The translations under genes were made by a program, and so were the position numbers. The notes under the pieces were generated by a model. The model made no database searches and was not told the DNA's origin. It saw nothing but the letters and a program-made list of their open reading frames with translations. DNA of 17,296 nucleotides from the NCBI GenBank assembly GCA_028685295.1, contig JAQUEL010000042.1:1-17296 (forward strand). Reading direction: 5' to 3'. This stretch comes from a bacterium (GTDB lineage Bacteria; UBP13; UBA5359). Below are positions 8,217-15,180 of this stretch, piece by piece; positions within the stretch are counted from its first letter, which is position 1, and each line of letters starts with the position of its first letter.

Positions 8217-8236
8217 CCGGTGATGTACATCACCGG
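8217..8236. promoter_or_regulatory. Perfect 20-bp palindrome, operator-like (CRP/FNR-type symmetry)
   Basis: CCGGTGATGTACATCACCGG reads identically on both strands. Its core GTGAT-GTAC-ATCAC has the half-site spacing of CRP/FNR-family operators (compare TGTGA-N6-TCACA and TTGAT-N4-ATCAA). It sits between divergent promoters, 107 bases before the epimerase start. The regulator is not identified. A second pairing, ACCGGAG (8194-8200) with CTCCGGT (8215-8221), overlaps its left edge and would exclude it as an RNA fold. Confidence 0.55.
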
Positions 8237-8343
8237 GAATTTGTACACAGCAACCCATATTTAGATCACCCGGGCGTATATTTTGCAGTATCCTTTACCG
8301 CCTTGCGAAAGTACAGAATAAATTTACAAAGAGAGAACAGCAT

Positions 8344-9345
8344 ATGAAGCGAGATACTTTTCGAGGCTGCGATATCCTGATAACCGGCGGGCTGGGCTTC
8401 ATAGGCAGTAATCTGGCACGCTCTCTGGCAGCCGAAGGCGCCAGAGTTACGGTTCTGGATGCTCTTATCCCCGGGCACGGCGGAAACCCGGATAATCTTA
8501 GCGGCTGCGATCATCGCCTGACCATCGTAAAAGCGGATCAGAGCGCCATTGCCGATCTTCTTCCCAGCCTGAAGTATTTTCATACTATCTTTAATTTGGC
8601 AGGCCAGGTAAGCCATGTCGACAGTATGACCAATCCTCTTCTAGATCTGCACTGCAACTGTGCCGTTCATCTTGCCTTGCTGGAAGCCTGTAAAGAGCGA
8701 GCTTTTCGAGGCAAAATCATCTTTACCAGCACCAGGCAGGTTTACGGAGATACCGGTGGTAAAACGGTGGATGAAGATTTTTCGGTCAATCCGGTAGACA
8801 ATAACGGCATAAATAAGCTGGCGGCAGAGCAATATCATCTGCTTTATCAAAAGCTTTACGGCCTCAGGACCGTAATCCTGAGGCTCTGCAACATCTATGG
8901 ACCAAGACAGCTGATAGCGCATAATCGTCAGGGCTTCATACCATGGTTTGTTCGTCTTGCCCTGACCGGTAACGATATACCCTTATTCGGCGGCGGCACC
9001 GACCTTAGAGAAGCTTTGTTTGTAAGCGATATCATCGCCGCTCTGAAAAGTGCGGCCTTAGCCCCTTTGGCTGATGGCGGCAGAGTATATAATATAGGCA
9101 ACGATTACAGAATCTCCATAAGAGATTTGGCTGAAATGATAATAAATGCGGCCGGTAGCGGCAGAATCGTTGAAGCGCCCTTTCCTCAAGAAAGAGCCGC
9201 CATAAGGCTCAAGGATTGCCGGTTGGATTTTGCACGCGCCAGACGGGAATTGGGCTGGCAGCCGTCGGTATCATTGCTGGAGGGCATTAGGCAAACAATA
9301 ATCTTTTATCGTCGTAATCCGGATAGATATATAATAGCTATATAG
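8344..9345 (+). CDS. Extended SDR NAD-dependent epimerase/dehydratase (nucleotide-sugar) with altered active site
   Basis: The 333 residues form an extended short-chain dehydrogenase of the nucleotide-sugar epimerase/4,6-dehydratase group. The NAD-binding glycine motif is TGGLGFIGS (14-22), then an acidic VLDAL strand end (37-41) typical of NAD use. FTSTRQVYG (127-135) carries the usual Ser/Thr, and LRLCNIYGPRQ (~179-189) the usual substrate loop. The expected Tyr-x3-Lys is instead Asn154-Gly-Ile-Asn-Lys158, so the general acid/base tyrosine is missing while lysine stays. I recall related SDRs with this Asn-Gly-Ile-Asn-Lys pattern, so it may mark a subfamily rather than a dead enzyme. AGAGAG precedes ATG 8344. 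It heads the operon and presumably prepares the keto sugar for the aminotransferase that follows. Confidence 0.85.
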   Translation: MKRDTFRGCDILITGGLGFIGSNLARSLAAEGARVTVLDALIPGHGGNPDNLSGCDHRLTIVKADQSAIADLLPSLKYFHTIFNLAGQVSHVDSMTNPLLDLHCNCAVHLALLEACKERAFRGKIIFTSTRQVYGDTGGKTVDEDFSVNPVDNNGINKLAAEQYHLLYQKLYGLRTVILRLCNIYGPRQLIAHNRQGFIPWFVRLALTGNDIPLFGGGTDLREALFVSDIIAALKSAALAPLADGGRVYNIGNDYRISIRDLAEMIINAAGSGRIVEAPFPQERAAIRLKDCRLDFARARRELGWQPSVSLLEGIRQTIIFYRRNPDRYIIAI

Positions 9346-9358
9346 ATGAGCATGATAC

Positions 9359-9375
9359 GGAGGTGATCACTCCTG
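9359..9375 (+). promoter_or_regulatory. Strong ribosome binding site that points to a CTG start
   Basis: GGAGGTGATC (9359-9368) is nearly the full complement of the 16S rRNA 3' end. It sits eight to nine bases before CTG 9373-9375, whereas the next in-frame ATG (9430) has no comparable site. GGAG (9359-9362) can also pair with CTCC (9370-9373), so this site could be partly hidden in a small hairpin. Confidence 0.6.
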
Positions 9376-10476
9376 AATAGATCGATAAACTTCAACGATG
9401 TCTGCCCAGGCGGAAAACAGGAGATAGATATGCTCCTGACTGATTGCCGCCGTGTTTTAACATCAAGGCACTATATCAATGGAACTGAAGTTGCATGTTT
9501 TGAAGAAGAGTTCGCCTCCTACCTCGGCGTTTCCGGGTGCGTCGGCACAGCCTGCGGAACCGATGCGCTTTACCTGGCGCTGCTTGCATTGGGGGTAGGG
9601 CCGGAAGATGAAGTTATCACTGTCTCGCTTACAGCCTATCCTACCCTGCTGGCTATTTTAAGAACGGGAGCCGTTGCAGTGCTGGTGGATGTGGATGATA
9701 CGCTGACCATGGATCCGGATGCCCTGATAGAAGGAATTACATCCCATACCAAAGCGATTGTGCCCGTACACCTTTACGGTTCTCCATGTGATATGCAACG
9801 TATCTGTGACATTGCCGAAGCGCATGGATTGATTGTGATTGAGGATGCCTGCCAGGCCCACGGCGCCGCTATTGAAGGCAGGCGAGTTGGAACATTCGGA
9901 CATGCCGCCGCCTTCAGTTTCTATCCTACCAAAAATCTCGGGGCTATAGGCGACGGCGGAATGGTGGCTTCCTCCGATCCGCAGATTCTGCAAAGGCTAT
10001 ACCGTCTACGGTCCATGCAAAGCGAAAATATCGATGGCAGACAGATAACCGGATATAACAGCAGGCTTGATGAATTGCAGGCAGCTATATTGAGAAGTAG
10101 GCTTAAAGAATTGGAAAAACGCAACCTCGCCCGGCGAAAAGCAGCTGCCGCCTATAATGCACTGCTACCGGATTGCCTCAAACGGCCTTTCGCCCCGGCA
10201 CAGGCACTATCCGCCGTTCATATCTATGCTGTTAGATCTGAGCAACGGCCGGCTTTCATATCCACCCTGGAGAGGGGCCGGGTTCCAGCCATGATTCACT
10301 ATCCCAAGCTGGCGCACGAATACGGCGAAGGCAATATCCGATGCCGGGACCTGAGGATATCCATCCGAGTAAGAGAAGAAATTCTTTCCTTGCCCATGCA
10401 TCCAAACTTGCAGCAAAGCAGTATTGAATATATCTGCACTCTGCTCACGGAAGAGTTGAGCCATGAAGCCCCATAA
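9373..10476 (+). CDS. DegT/DnrJ/EryC1/StrS-family sugar aminotransferase
   Basis: This PLP enzyme would transfer an amino group, usually from glutamate, to a keto nucleotide sugar. From ATG 9430 the protein has 348 residues but lacks the family's N-terminal strand. Upstream in frame, SINFNDVCPGGKQEID matches the usual family start (IPFND-like), with an in-frame TGA at 9364-9366. Initiation at CTG 9373 gives 367 residues, a normal length, with an excellent ribosome binding site. Numbered from the ATG, motifs are GTACGTDALYLAL (~39-51), IEDACQAHGA (137-146) with Asp139, and FSFYPTKNLGAIGDGG with the PLP lysine Lys168. The next gene starts inside its end (14-base overlap). The amino position on the sugar cannot be read from the sequence. 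Confidence 0.88.
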   Translation: MNRSINFNDVCPGGKQEIDMLLTDCRRVLTSRHYINGTEVACFEEEFASYLGVSGCVGTACGTDALYLALLALGVGPEDEVITVSLTAYPTLLAILRTGAVAVLVDVDDTLTMDPDALIEGITSHTKAIVPVHLYGSPCDMQRICDIAEAHGLIVIEDACQAHGAAIEGRRVGTFGHAAAFSFYPTKNLGAIGDGGMVASSDPQILQRLYRLRSMQSENIDGRQITGYNSRLDELQAAILRSRLKELEKRNLARRKAAAAYNALLPDCLKRPFAPAQALSAVHIYAVRSEQRPAFISTLERGRVPAMIHYPKLAHEYGEGNIRCRDLRISIRVREEILSLPMHPNLQQSSIEYICTLLTEELSHEAP

Positions 10477-11314
10477 AGACGATACCCTGATAATCAACCT
10501 GGCCCTTACTGGGATGGTGCCTCTCAAAGAGCACAATCCGCATGTACCCTTGACTCCACTGGAGATTGCCGCCGATGCTGAGAGATGCCATGCCGCCGGT
10601 GCCGGCATTCTCCATCTACATGCGCGTGATGAGCAGGGGCGCCCAACACCGGACCCGGAGATATACAGGCAGATGATATGTGACATCAAAGAGCGCTGTC
10701 CTCAAGCCGTAATCTGCGTCAGTACCAGCGGGCGCCTGGACCCGTCTTATGAGAAGAGAAGCCGGGTCCTCTACCTTCAGGGTGATGCCCATCCGGATAT
10801 GGCCTCCCTGACGCTTGGCTCCATGAACTTCCCGCAACAGGCATCCGTCAATAATCCGGATACCATTGTGCGTCTGGCCGCAACGATGCAGGAACAGGGC
10901 ATCAAGCCAGAGTTGGAGGTCTTTGAGCCGGGGATGCTCAATTATGCTCTTTATCTGATCTCCAAAGACATTCTCTCTGAGCCGGCCTACGTAAATATCC
11001 TTTTGGGATCACTTGGCACCTCCACCGCCTCGCCTCACTCCTTATCACACTTCCTTACCCTTATTCCCGACAACTGGATATGGGCAGTGGCCGGCATCGG
11101 CAGGTTTCAGCTGGACTGTACCATGCTGGCTATTTCCTGCGGCGGGCACATCCGAACAGGCCTGGAGGATAATCTCTACTACGACAGAGCCAGGCTCAGG
11201 CCGGCTACCAACCTCGATCTGGTAGAGAGAACGGCAGAGCTGATACGGTTATCAGACAGATCGGTGAGCACTCCAGGCCAGACAAGAGAGATATTGGGGT
11301 TGAAAAAACCGTGA
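10463..11314 (+). CDS. Beta-keto acid cleavage enzyme, BKACE/Kce family (DUF849)
   Basis: BKACE enzymes are Zn-dependent and cleave a beta-keto acid with acetyl-CoA to acetoacetate and a new acyl-CoA; Kce of lysine fermentation converts 3-keto-5-aminohexanoate. The 283 residues cover the whole TIM-barrel domain. Comparing from memory with Kce, zinc ligands are His51 and His53 (HLHARD) and Glu235. Arg231 and Asp236 (HIRTGLEDN) and Ser87 (VSTSG) are also kept. The residue aligned with Kce Glu14, which contacts the substrate amino group, is Val19 (TGMVPLK), so the substrate probably is not the Kce one. Start ATG 10463 overlaps the aminotransferase and the stop overlaps the next start, so translation is likely coupled. 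Its presence in a sugar operon is the oddity; it may make an acyl-CoA for the neighbouring acyltransferase. Confidence 0.88.
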   Translation: MKPHKDDTLIINLALTGMVPLKEHNPHVPLTPLEIAADAERCHAAGAGILHLHARDEQGRPTPDPEIYRQMICDIKERCPQAVICVSTSGRLDPSYEKRSRVLYLQGDAHPDMASLTLGSMNFPQQASVNNPDTIVRLAATMQEQGIKPELEVFEPGMLNYALYLISKDILSEPAYVNILLGSLGTSTASPHSLSHFLTLIPDNWIWAVAGIGRFQLDCTMLAISCGGHIRTGLEDNLYYDRARLRPATNLDLVERTAELIRLSDRSVSTPGQTREILGLKKP

Positions 11315-11973
11315 CCAAAGACAAGCAACTCTGCATAATAGGCATAGCCTCATCTTATACGGCAGAGGTCATAGAGATTGCGGAGGCAACCGGGTACAGG
11401 ATCGCCGTTCTTATAGACAACCTGGAGAACGGTCATCCCTTGCCCGCATATAACGGATACATCACTACCGGTTTATCCGGCCTGCCGGATGAATATAAAT
11501 GCTGCGACTGCGCCTGTGCCGTGACCACGCCCCATTACAGGCATCTTATAATACAACAAGCAATCATCGCCGGCTTCAGCAGTTTCCCACAGATTGCTCA
11601 CCCATCCGCCTGCATCTCCAAGACAGTAACAGCAAAAGACGGCTTGCTGCTCAACGCCGGCGCAGTGATTGCATCAGGAACGCAAATAGGACGTTTCTGT
11701 ATTATCAATCGCAGTTGTTCCCTGGGGCACCATAATATCATCGGCGATTACGTCACCCTCTCCCCTGCGGCTGTTACCACCGGCGGTGTGATTATCAAAG
11801 ATAGTGCTTACGTAGGTGCGGGAGCCATTATCCTGCCCGGAGTAACGATAGGAAGCAATGCCATAGTGGGAGCCGGAGCCGTAGTACGTGAAGATGTTCC
11901 CGATAGCTGCCTGGCGGCAGGAGTACCGGCCGTCATCAAACGTACCGGTATTGAAGGGTATAGAGGAAGATGA
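11311..11973 (+). CDS. NeuD/PglD-like sugar acyltransferase (left-handed beta-helix)
   Basis: The 220-residue protein has the two-part layout of the NeuD/PglD/PerB group. An N-terminal Rossmann-like nucleotide-sugar binding part (~1-95) opens with LCIIGIASSYTAEVIEIAEATG. The hexapeptide-repeat left-handed helix (~97-210) ends in VGAGAVVREDVPDSCLAAGVPA. His140 in SLGHHNIIGDYV corresponds to the catalytic histidine of the family. Such enzymes acylate an amino or hydroxyl group of a nucleotide sugar or sialic acid, usually from acetyl-CoA; some relatives use longer acyl-CoAs. The GTG start at 11311 shares GTGA with the preceding stop codon. Coming after an aminotransferase and a BKACE, N-acylation of a new amino sugar is the likeliest job. 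The acyl group is unknown. Confidence 0.85.
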   Translation: MTKDKQLCIIGIASSYTAEVIEIAEATGYRIAVLIDNLENGHPLPAYNGYITTGLSGLPDEYKCCDCACAVTTPHYRHLIIQQAIIAGFSSFPQIAHPSACISKTVTAKDGLLLNAGAVIASGTQIGRFCIINRSCSLGHHNIIGDYVTLSPAAVTTGGVIIKDSAYVGAGAIILPGVTIGSNAIVGAGAVVREDVPDSCLAAGVPAVIKRTGIEGYRGR

Positions 11974-13061
11974 AGATTGTCTCGCAACCGGACCGATATA
12001 AGCCGGGCCTGGTCAGTTATATACTGCCGGCCTATAATGGGGAAGCGTACATTGCTGAAGCTGTGACATCCATTCTCAGCCAGACCTACGACAATATCGA
12101 GTTAATAGTTGTCAACGACGGTTCCACAGACAGCACGGAAGATGCGTTGCAGAGCGTTTCAGATCCCAGACTGACCGTTATCAAACAGAAAAACCTGGGG
12201 ATATCGCATGCCAGAAATAACGGCATTGCCGCTGCCAGAGGGGAGTTTATAGGCTCAGCCAGCCAGGATGATATCTTTGAGCCTGATAAAACAGAACGGC
12301 AGGTAGAATTTCTTCGTAGCCGGGACATGGATATGTCGTTTACCTGGATTAAGGTAATCGGTGAGGCCAGAGCCCTGGTGGAGCGCAAGATGCTCTCCAT
12401 CTTCAACAAACGGAGTCCCAAGCCGGAGGCAGTATTCCGCAAGCTGCTACGGCGCAATTTCCTGTCGGCTCCCAGCTTTCTGGGACGGAGGGAATGCTAT
12501 GCCGTATCATCATGGAGACAGGGCTTGCTTCTATATCAGGATTGCGACCTGTGGCTGCAGATGTGCGGGGCCGGCATGCGGTGCGGCATGGTAGAAGCTC
12601 CGCTGCTACATTACCGGGCCCACTTCGGGAGCCTGAGCTTCAACCGAGATTACCCCGAAGCTTATAGAGAAATAGAGAAGAGCACTATGTTGCAGCTGGC
12701 CCTTGAACTGACACCGAAAGGGCGCAGTATTACAATGCCTGGCAGTTGGCTGCGGCGGTCCGATTGGCCGCTGCATATAACTGCCGGCAAAGCAGAAGAG
12801 TTGGCATCTCGAGCTTTGGCCATTGCCGGAAACGGTCGGGGAAACCTGCGACAAGCACATGCTCTGGCCGTATATTCCTTGAACAAAGAACCTCTCAATC
12901 CAAGCAACTATCTGCTGCTGGCTGATCTGCTGGATGCTTTCAGTTATAGAGGCCCGGCCGATACCTTCAGAAGGATATCGGCCCACCTTGCAAATCAAGA
13001 CCACTATACAAATCCCTCTTCAACTTTTCCAGCAAGAAATACTTTCCTGGACAGGCTGTAG
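11970..13061 (+). CDS. Family 2 (GT-A) glycosyltransferase
   Basis: The N-terminal 230 residues form a GT-A domain: VSYILPAYNGEAYIAEAVTSILSQTY (15-40) and IELIVVNDGSTDSTEDAL (43-60) are textbook family 2. The metal-binding motif appears as Ser-Gln-Asp-Asp (98-101) instead of the common DADD. No membrane helix is seen, so the enzyme is cytoplasmic or peripheral. The C-terminal ~100 residues are helical and look repeat-like (RQAHALAVYSLNKEPLNPSNYLLLADLL), resembling a degenerate TPR pair. The start shares ATGA with the preceding stop, so it belongs to the sugar operon. It probably transfers the sugar made by the preceding genes to a lipid, glycan or protein acceptor that the window does not reveal. 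Confidence 0.9.
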   Translation: MKIVSQPDRYKPGLVSYILPAYNGEAYIAEAVTSILSQTYDNIELIVVNDGSTDSTEDALQSVSDPRLTVIKQKNLGISHARNNGIAAARGEFIGSASQDDIFEPDKTERQVEFLRSRDMDMSFTWIKVIGEARALVERKMLSIFNKRSPKPEAVFRKLLRRNFLSAPSFLGRRECYAVSSWRQGLLLYQDCDLWLQMCGAGMRCGMVEAPLLHYRAHFGSLSFNRDYPEAYREIEKSTMLQLALELTPKGRSITMPGSWLRRSDWPLHITAGKAEELASRALAIAGNGRGNLRQAHALAVYSLNKEPLNPSNYLLLADLLDAFSYRGPADTFRRISAHLANQDHYTNPSSTFPARNTFLDRL

Positions 13062-13094
13062 CGGCCATTCTCAGACCATCGTCTGGAACTCCAT

Positions 13095-13122
13095 TTGACA
13101 AGCAGGCAAGGACCGTGATAAG
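13095..13122 (+). promoter_or_regulatory. Weak promoter candidate before the exonuclease gene
   Basis: A perfect TTGACA (13095-13100) is followed after 16 bases by GATAAG (13117-13122). If it is active, the exonuclease would be expressed independently of the sugar operon. The -10 box is only a partial match. Confidence 0.35.
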
Positions 13123-13187
13123 AATTGATTAAGCGATTGTGCTTGATGACCGGCTGCCGTAAGAGCGCCGATTACATGGAGGATTTG

Positions 13188-14018
13188 ATGATCAAGTTCA
13201 TAGCCGATGAAGTTTGGGCCATAGATGCTGAATGGGTTCCCGATATTCCCACCGGAAGGCGTGTATACGACCTGGGCCCGGAAATACCTGACGCAGATGT
13301 GCTGGAGCATATGTTCCAGGCCGGCGGCGCTTCAGAGGAAAATCCACGGCCATATCTGAAAACGGTACTCTGTCGGGTGGTTTCGGTAGCGGCACTGGTA
13401 CGACAAAAAGCCAAAAACGGCGCGATATCGCACCGGCTGGTGGCTCTGCCCAGATACGGTGATCCAGCTATGGCTGAGGCAGACCTTCTGCACCGCTTCC
13501 TTGAAGGCGCTGGAAAAGCCAAACCGCAGCTGATAGGCTTCAATATCGTCGAGGCCGACCTGCCCATACTCTTGCAGCGTGCTTTTGCCGCCGGAGTAGC
13601 GGCTCCGAATTTCTGCGCCAGGCCACAAAAGCCTTGGGAAGGTTGCGATTATTTTGCTCGTTACAGCGATTGGCTTCTGGATTTAAAGCAAATTTACGGC
13701 GGCTGGGGACGCAGCACGCCGTCATTGCATGAATTGGCCTGTTCCGCCTGTATTCCCGGTAAGATAGATACTTCCGGTCAAGACGTTATAGACCTCTGGC
13801 AGGCCGGCGATATCTCCAAGATCGTGGCTTACAATGAATTTGATGCCCTTACCACCTTTCTTGTCTGGCTTTACACCGCCCGCCTGTCCGGTCTGTTATC
13901 AGCCGAGGAAACTGTTGCTGAAGAGGATAGCCTGCGGCGGCATGTCACCACCCTTATTAACAATGGTCAGGAATATCTGGATACATACCTTAAAAAATGG
14001 GATATATTAAGCGGATAG
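13188..14018 (+). CDS. Free-standing PolB-like 3'-5' exonuclease (DnaQ/RNase H fold)
   Basis: The protein carries all acidic motifs of a DEDDy exonuclease: Exo I AIDAEW (Asp13, Glu15), Exo II LIGFNIVEADLP (Asp124) and Exo III YNEFDALTTF (Tyr215, Asp219). It matches the predicted exonuclease group related to the proofreading domain of family B DNA polymerases, without a polymerase domain. It would remove nucleotides from DNA 3' ends using two metal ions. I chose ATG 13188 because GGAGG lies five bases before it and the Exo I strand begins soon after. A TTG at 13125 is in frame but would add 21 residues without family character. It lies 126 bases after the glycosyltransferase, on the same strand, and its biological role is unknown. 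Confidence 0.85.
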   Translation: MIKFIADEVWAIDAEWVPDIPTGRRVYDLGPEIPDADVLEHMFQAGGASEENPRPYLKTVLCRVVSVAALVRQKAKNGAISHRLVALPRYGDPAMAEADLLHRFLEGAGKAKPQLIGFNIVEADLPILLQRAFAAGVAAPNFCARPQKPWEGCDYFARYSDWLLDLKQIYGGWGRSTPSLHELACSACIPGKIDTSGQDVIDLWQAGDISKIVAYNEFDALTTFLVWLYTARLSGLLSAEETVAEEDSLRRHVTTLINNGQEYLDTYLKKWDILSG

Positions 14019-14042
14019 CCCATAAGTAAGCAATAATCACCG

Positions 14043-14111
14043 CATTGCAAAAAAGCCCGTGCACCTATGAAGCGGCCTGACCAGCGCCGCTTCATAGAGG
14101 GCACTGCAATG
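14043..14111 (-). terminator. Large hairpin, probable terminator on the minus strand
   Basis: TATGAAGCGGC (14066-14076) and GCCGCTTCATA (14086-14096) form a perfect 11-bp stem with a nine-base loop. GCCC (14055-14058) can pair with GGGC (14099-14102), and the outermost arms CATTGCA (14043-14049) and TGCAATG (14105-14111) are also complementary. Read leftward, the stem is followed by TTTTTT (complement of 14049-14054), as in an intrinsic terminator. Read rightward there is no immediate T run, although the hairpin lies 24 bases after the exonuclease stop. A palindromic repeat element is the alternative. Confidence 0.5.
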
Positions 14112-14273
14112 AGCTGTACCATCTATCTTTTCCTTTTCAAAGAGTACAGGCAAAAAATATGCAGCTAAGATAGTTTGGAAACGCTTAAAGGGAAAAGTAT
14201 ACCCATAGAGAATATCTAACTATAGCAGCATATTTATACCTGAAGAAGCATATGAATTCGGAGGCTAAATATT

Positions 14274-15167
14274 ATGAAGAAAACAACGGCCCTTTTTCTA
14301 TTTCTATTACTATCGGCATCCTTTGCCGTAGCCAACCCAAGCCAAGCGGTACAACTGCGCTATAATTTCGTATCCGGCAGCAATTACAATTATGGCCTCC
14401 GGCTGAATGCCGATATGAAGATTCTCATCAAATCATCCGAGCAAACACAGCCCTTATCAGCTAAGCTAAACGGCTATACGGATATAATGCAGAGCATCGA
14501 CAAAGTTACCGACAACAATACCGCTATAATAACAACCGGATTTGATAACATTCAAGGTAAAATATCTTTTACAGGCATAGGCCAGGAAATGTCTTTGCCG
14601 GTAGATATGGTGAAAAAAATTCAAGAAATTATCAATCCAGTCACTGTGGAAATGGACCGTCGCGGTAAAATATTAAGCATAAGCATGCCGTCCCTTGATA
14701 AATTCCTGCAGGAGATAGCAAAGCAAAAAAGGCCCTTGCCCTCCAATCCTCTGGCCGAAATAAACAAACGCCTGACTGAATCTCCATCACCGTTGCCCGA
14801 AGGCGATATCCAGTCCGGCCACACCTGGAACAGTATCAGCAAATTAGTGCTTCCTGATGGTAAAACCGTAGAAATTACTGTACATAATACCTTTAAGGGT
14901 ATAACCGAAGTAGACGGCAAAAACTGCTATATCATTGAAAACACCATGAATCTACCTCTTAGTGCTTTCCTGCCTGTATCCGTCAAAGCAACAAAGGATA
15001 TGCAGCTGGATGGTTCTATCTCCATGAAAACCCTGATACACCATGAGGCCTCCAGCATGATGATAATGCATATGGATTCTTCCCTGGATATAAAGATGAA
15101 TATGGGCATCTCGGATACAATGGTGAAGATTGATGCCGTTATAAAAGTTCTGATGAACAGACGCTAA
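14274..15167 (+). CDS. Secreted protein of unknown function (DUF6263-like)
   Basis: The 297-residue protein has a clear Sec signal peptide: basic MKK, hydrophobic core, and a probable cleavage after SFAVA near residue 20. No lipobox cysteine or further membrane helix is seen. The mature part is rich in beta-type segments, such as VQLRYNFVSGSNYNYGLRLNADMKI and VEMDRRGKILSISMPSLD, a layout I associate with DUF6263-type exported proteins. That family name is tentative. GGAGG precedes ATG 14274 by nine bases. The gene stands alone after the hairpin and is convergent with citrate synthase, 13 bases apart with no hairpin between. No catalytic motif is recognisable and I assign no function. Confidence 0.7.
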   Translation: MKKTTALFLFLLLSASFAVANPSQAVQLRYNFVSGSNYNYGLRLNADMKILIKSSEQTQPLSAKLNGYTDIMQSIDKVTDNNTAIITTGFDNIQGKISFTGIGQEMSLPVDMVKKIQEIINPVTVEMDRRGKILSISMPSLDKFLQEIAKQKRPLPSNPLAEINKRLTESPSPLPEGDIQSGHTWNSISKLVLPDGKTVEITVHNTFKGITEVDGKNCYIIENTMNLPLSAFLPVSVKATKDMQLDGSISMKTLIHHEASSMMIMHMDSSLDIKMNMGISDTMVKIDAVIKVLMNRR

Positions 15168-15180
15168 AATCTATACCCGG

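Larger units (their letters stand above)
8038..8343. other. Divergent intergenic region with regulatory dyads
   Basis: This 306-base gap lies between the leftward aminotransferase and the rightward sugar operon. It contains a perfect 20-bp palindrome, an overlapping alternative hairpin and a TTGACA box at 8155-8160, each discussed separately. TGTACA occurs twice (8224-8229 and 8242-8247). I see no gene in it. Confidence 0.7.

Noticed and set aside
9430-10476. ATG 9430 as the start of the DegT aminotransferase
   Set aside because: It removes the conserved N-terminal strand of the family and has no good ribosome binding site, while the upstream CTG has both.
10207-10689. A 160-codon minus-strand frame
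   Set aside because: It is opposite the aminotransferase/BKACE junction, where both plus-strand proteins are strongly supported.
12606-13004. A 132-codon minus-strand frame
   Set aside because: It is a shadow of the glycosyltransferase C-terminal region.
13072-13085. Small hairpin CAGAC/GTCTG after the glycosyltransferase as a terminator
   Set aside because: The stem has five base pairs and no T run follows.
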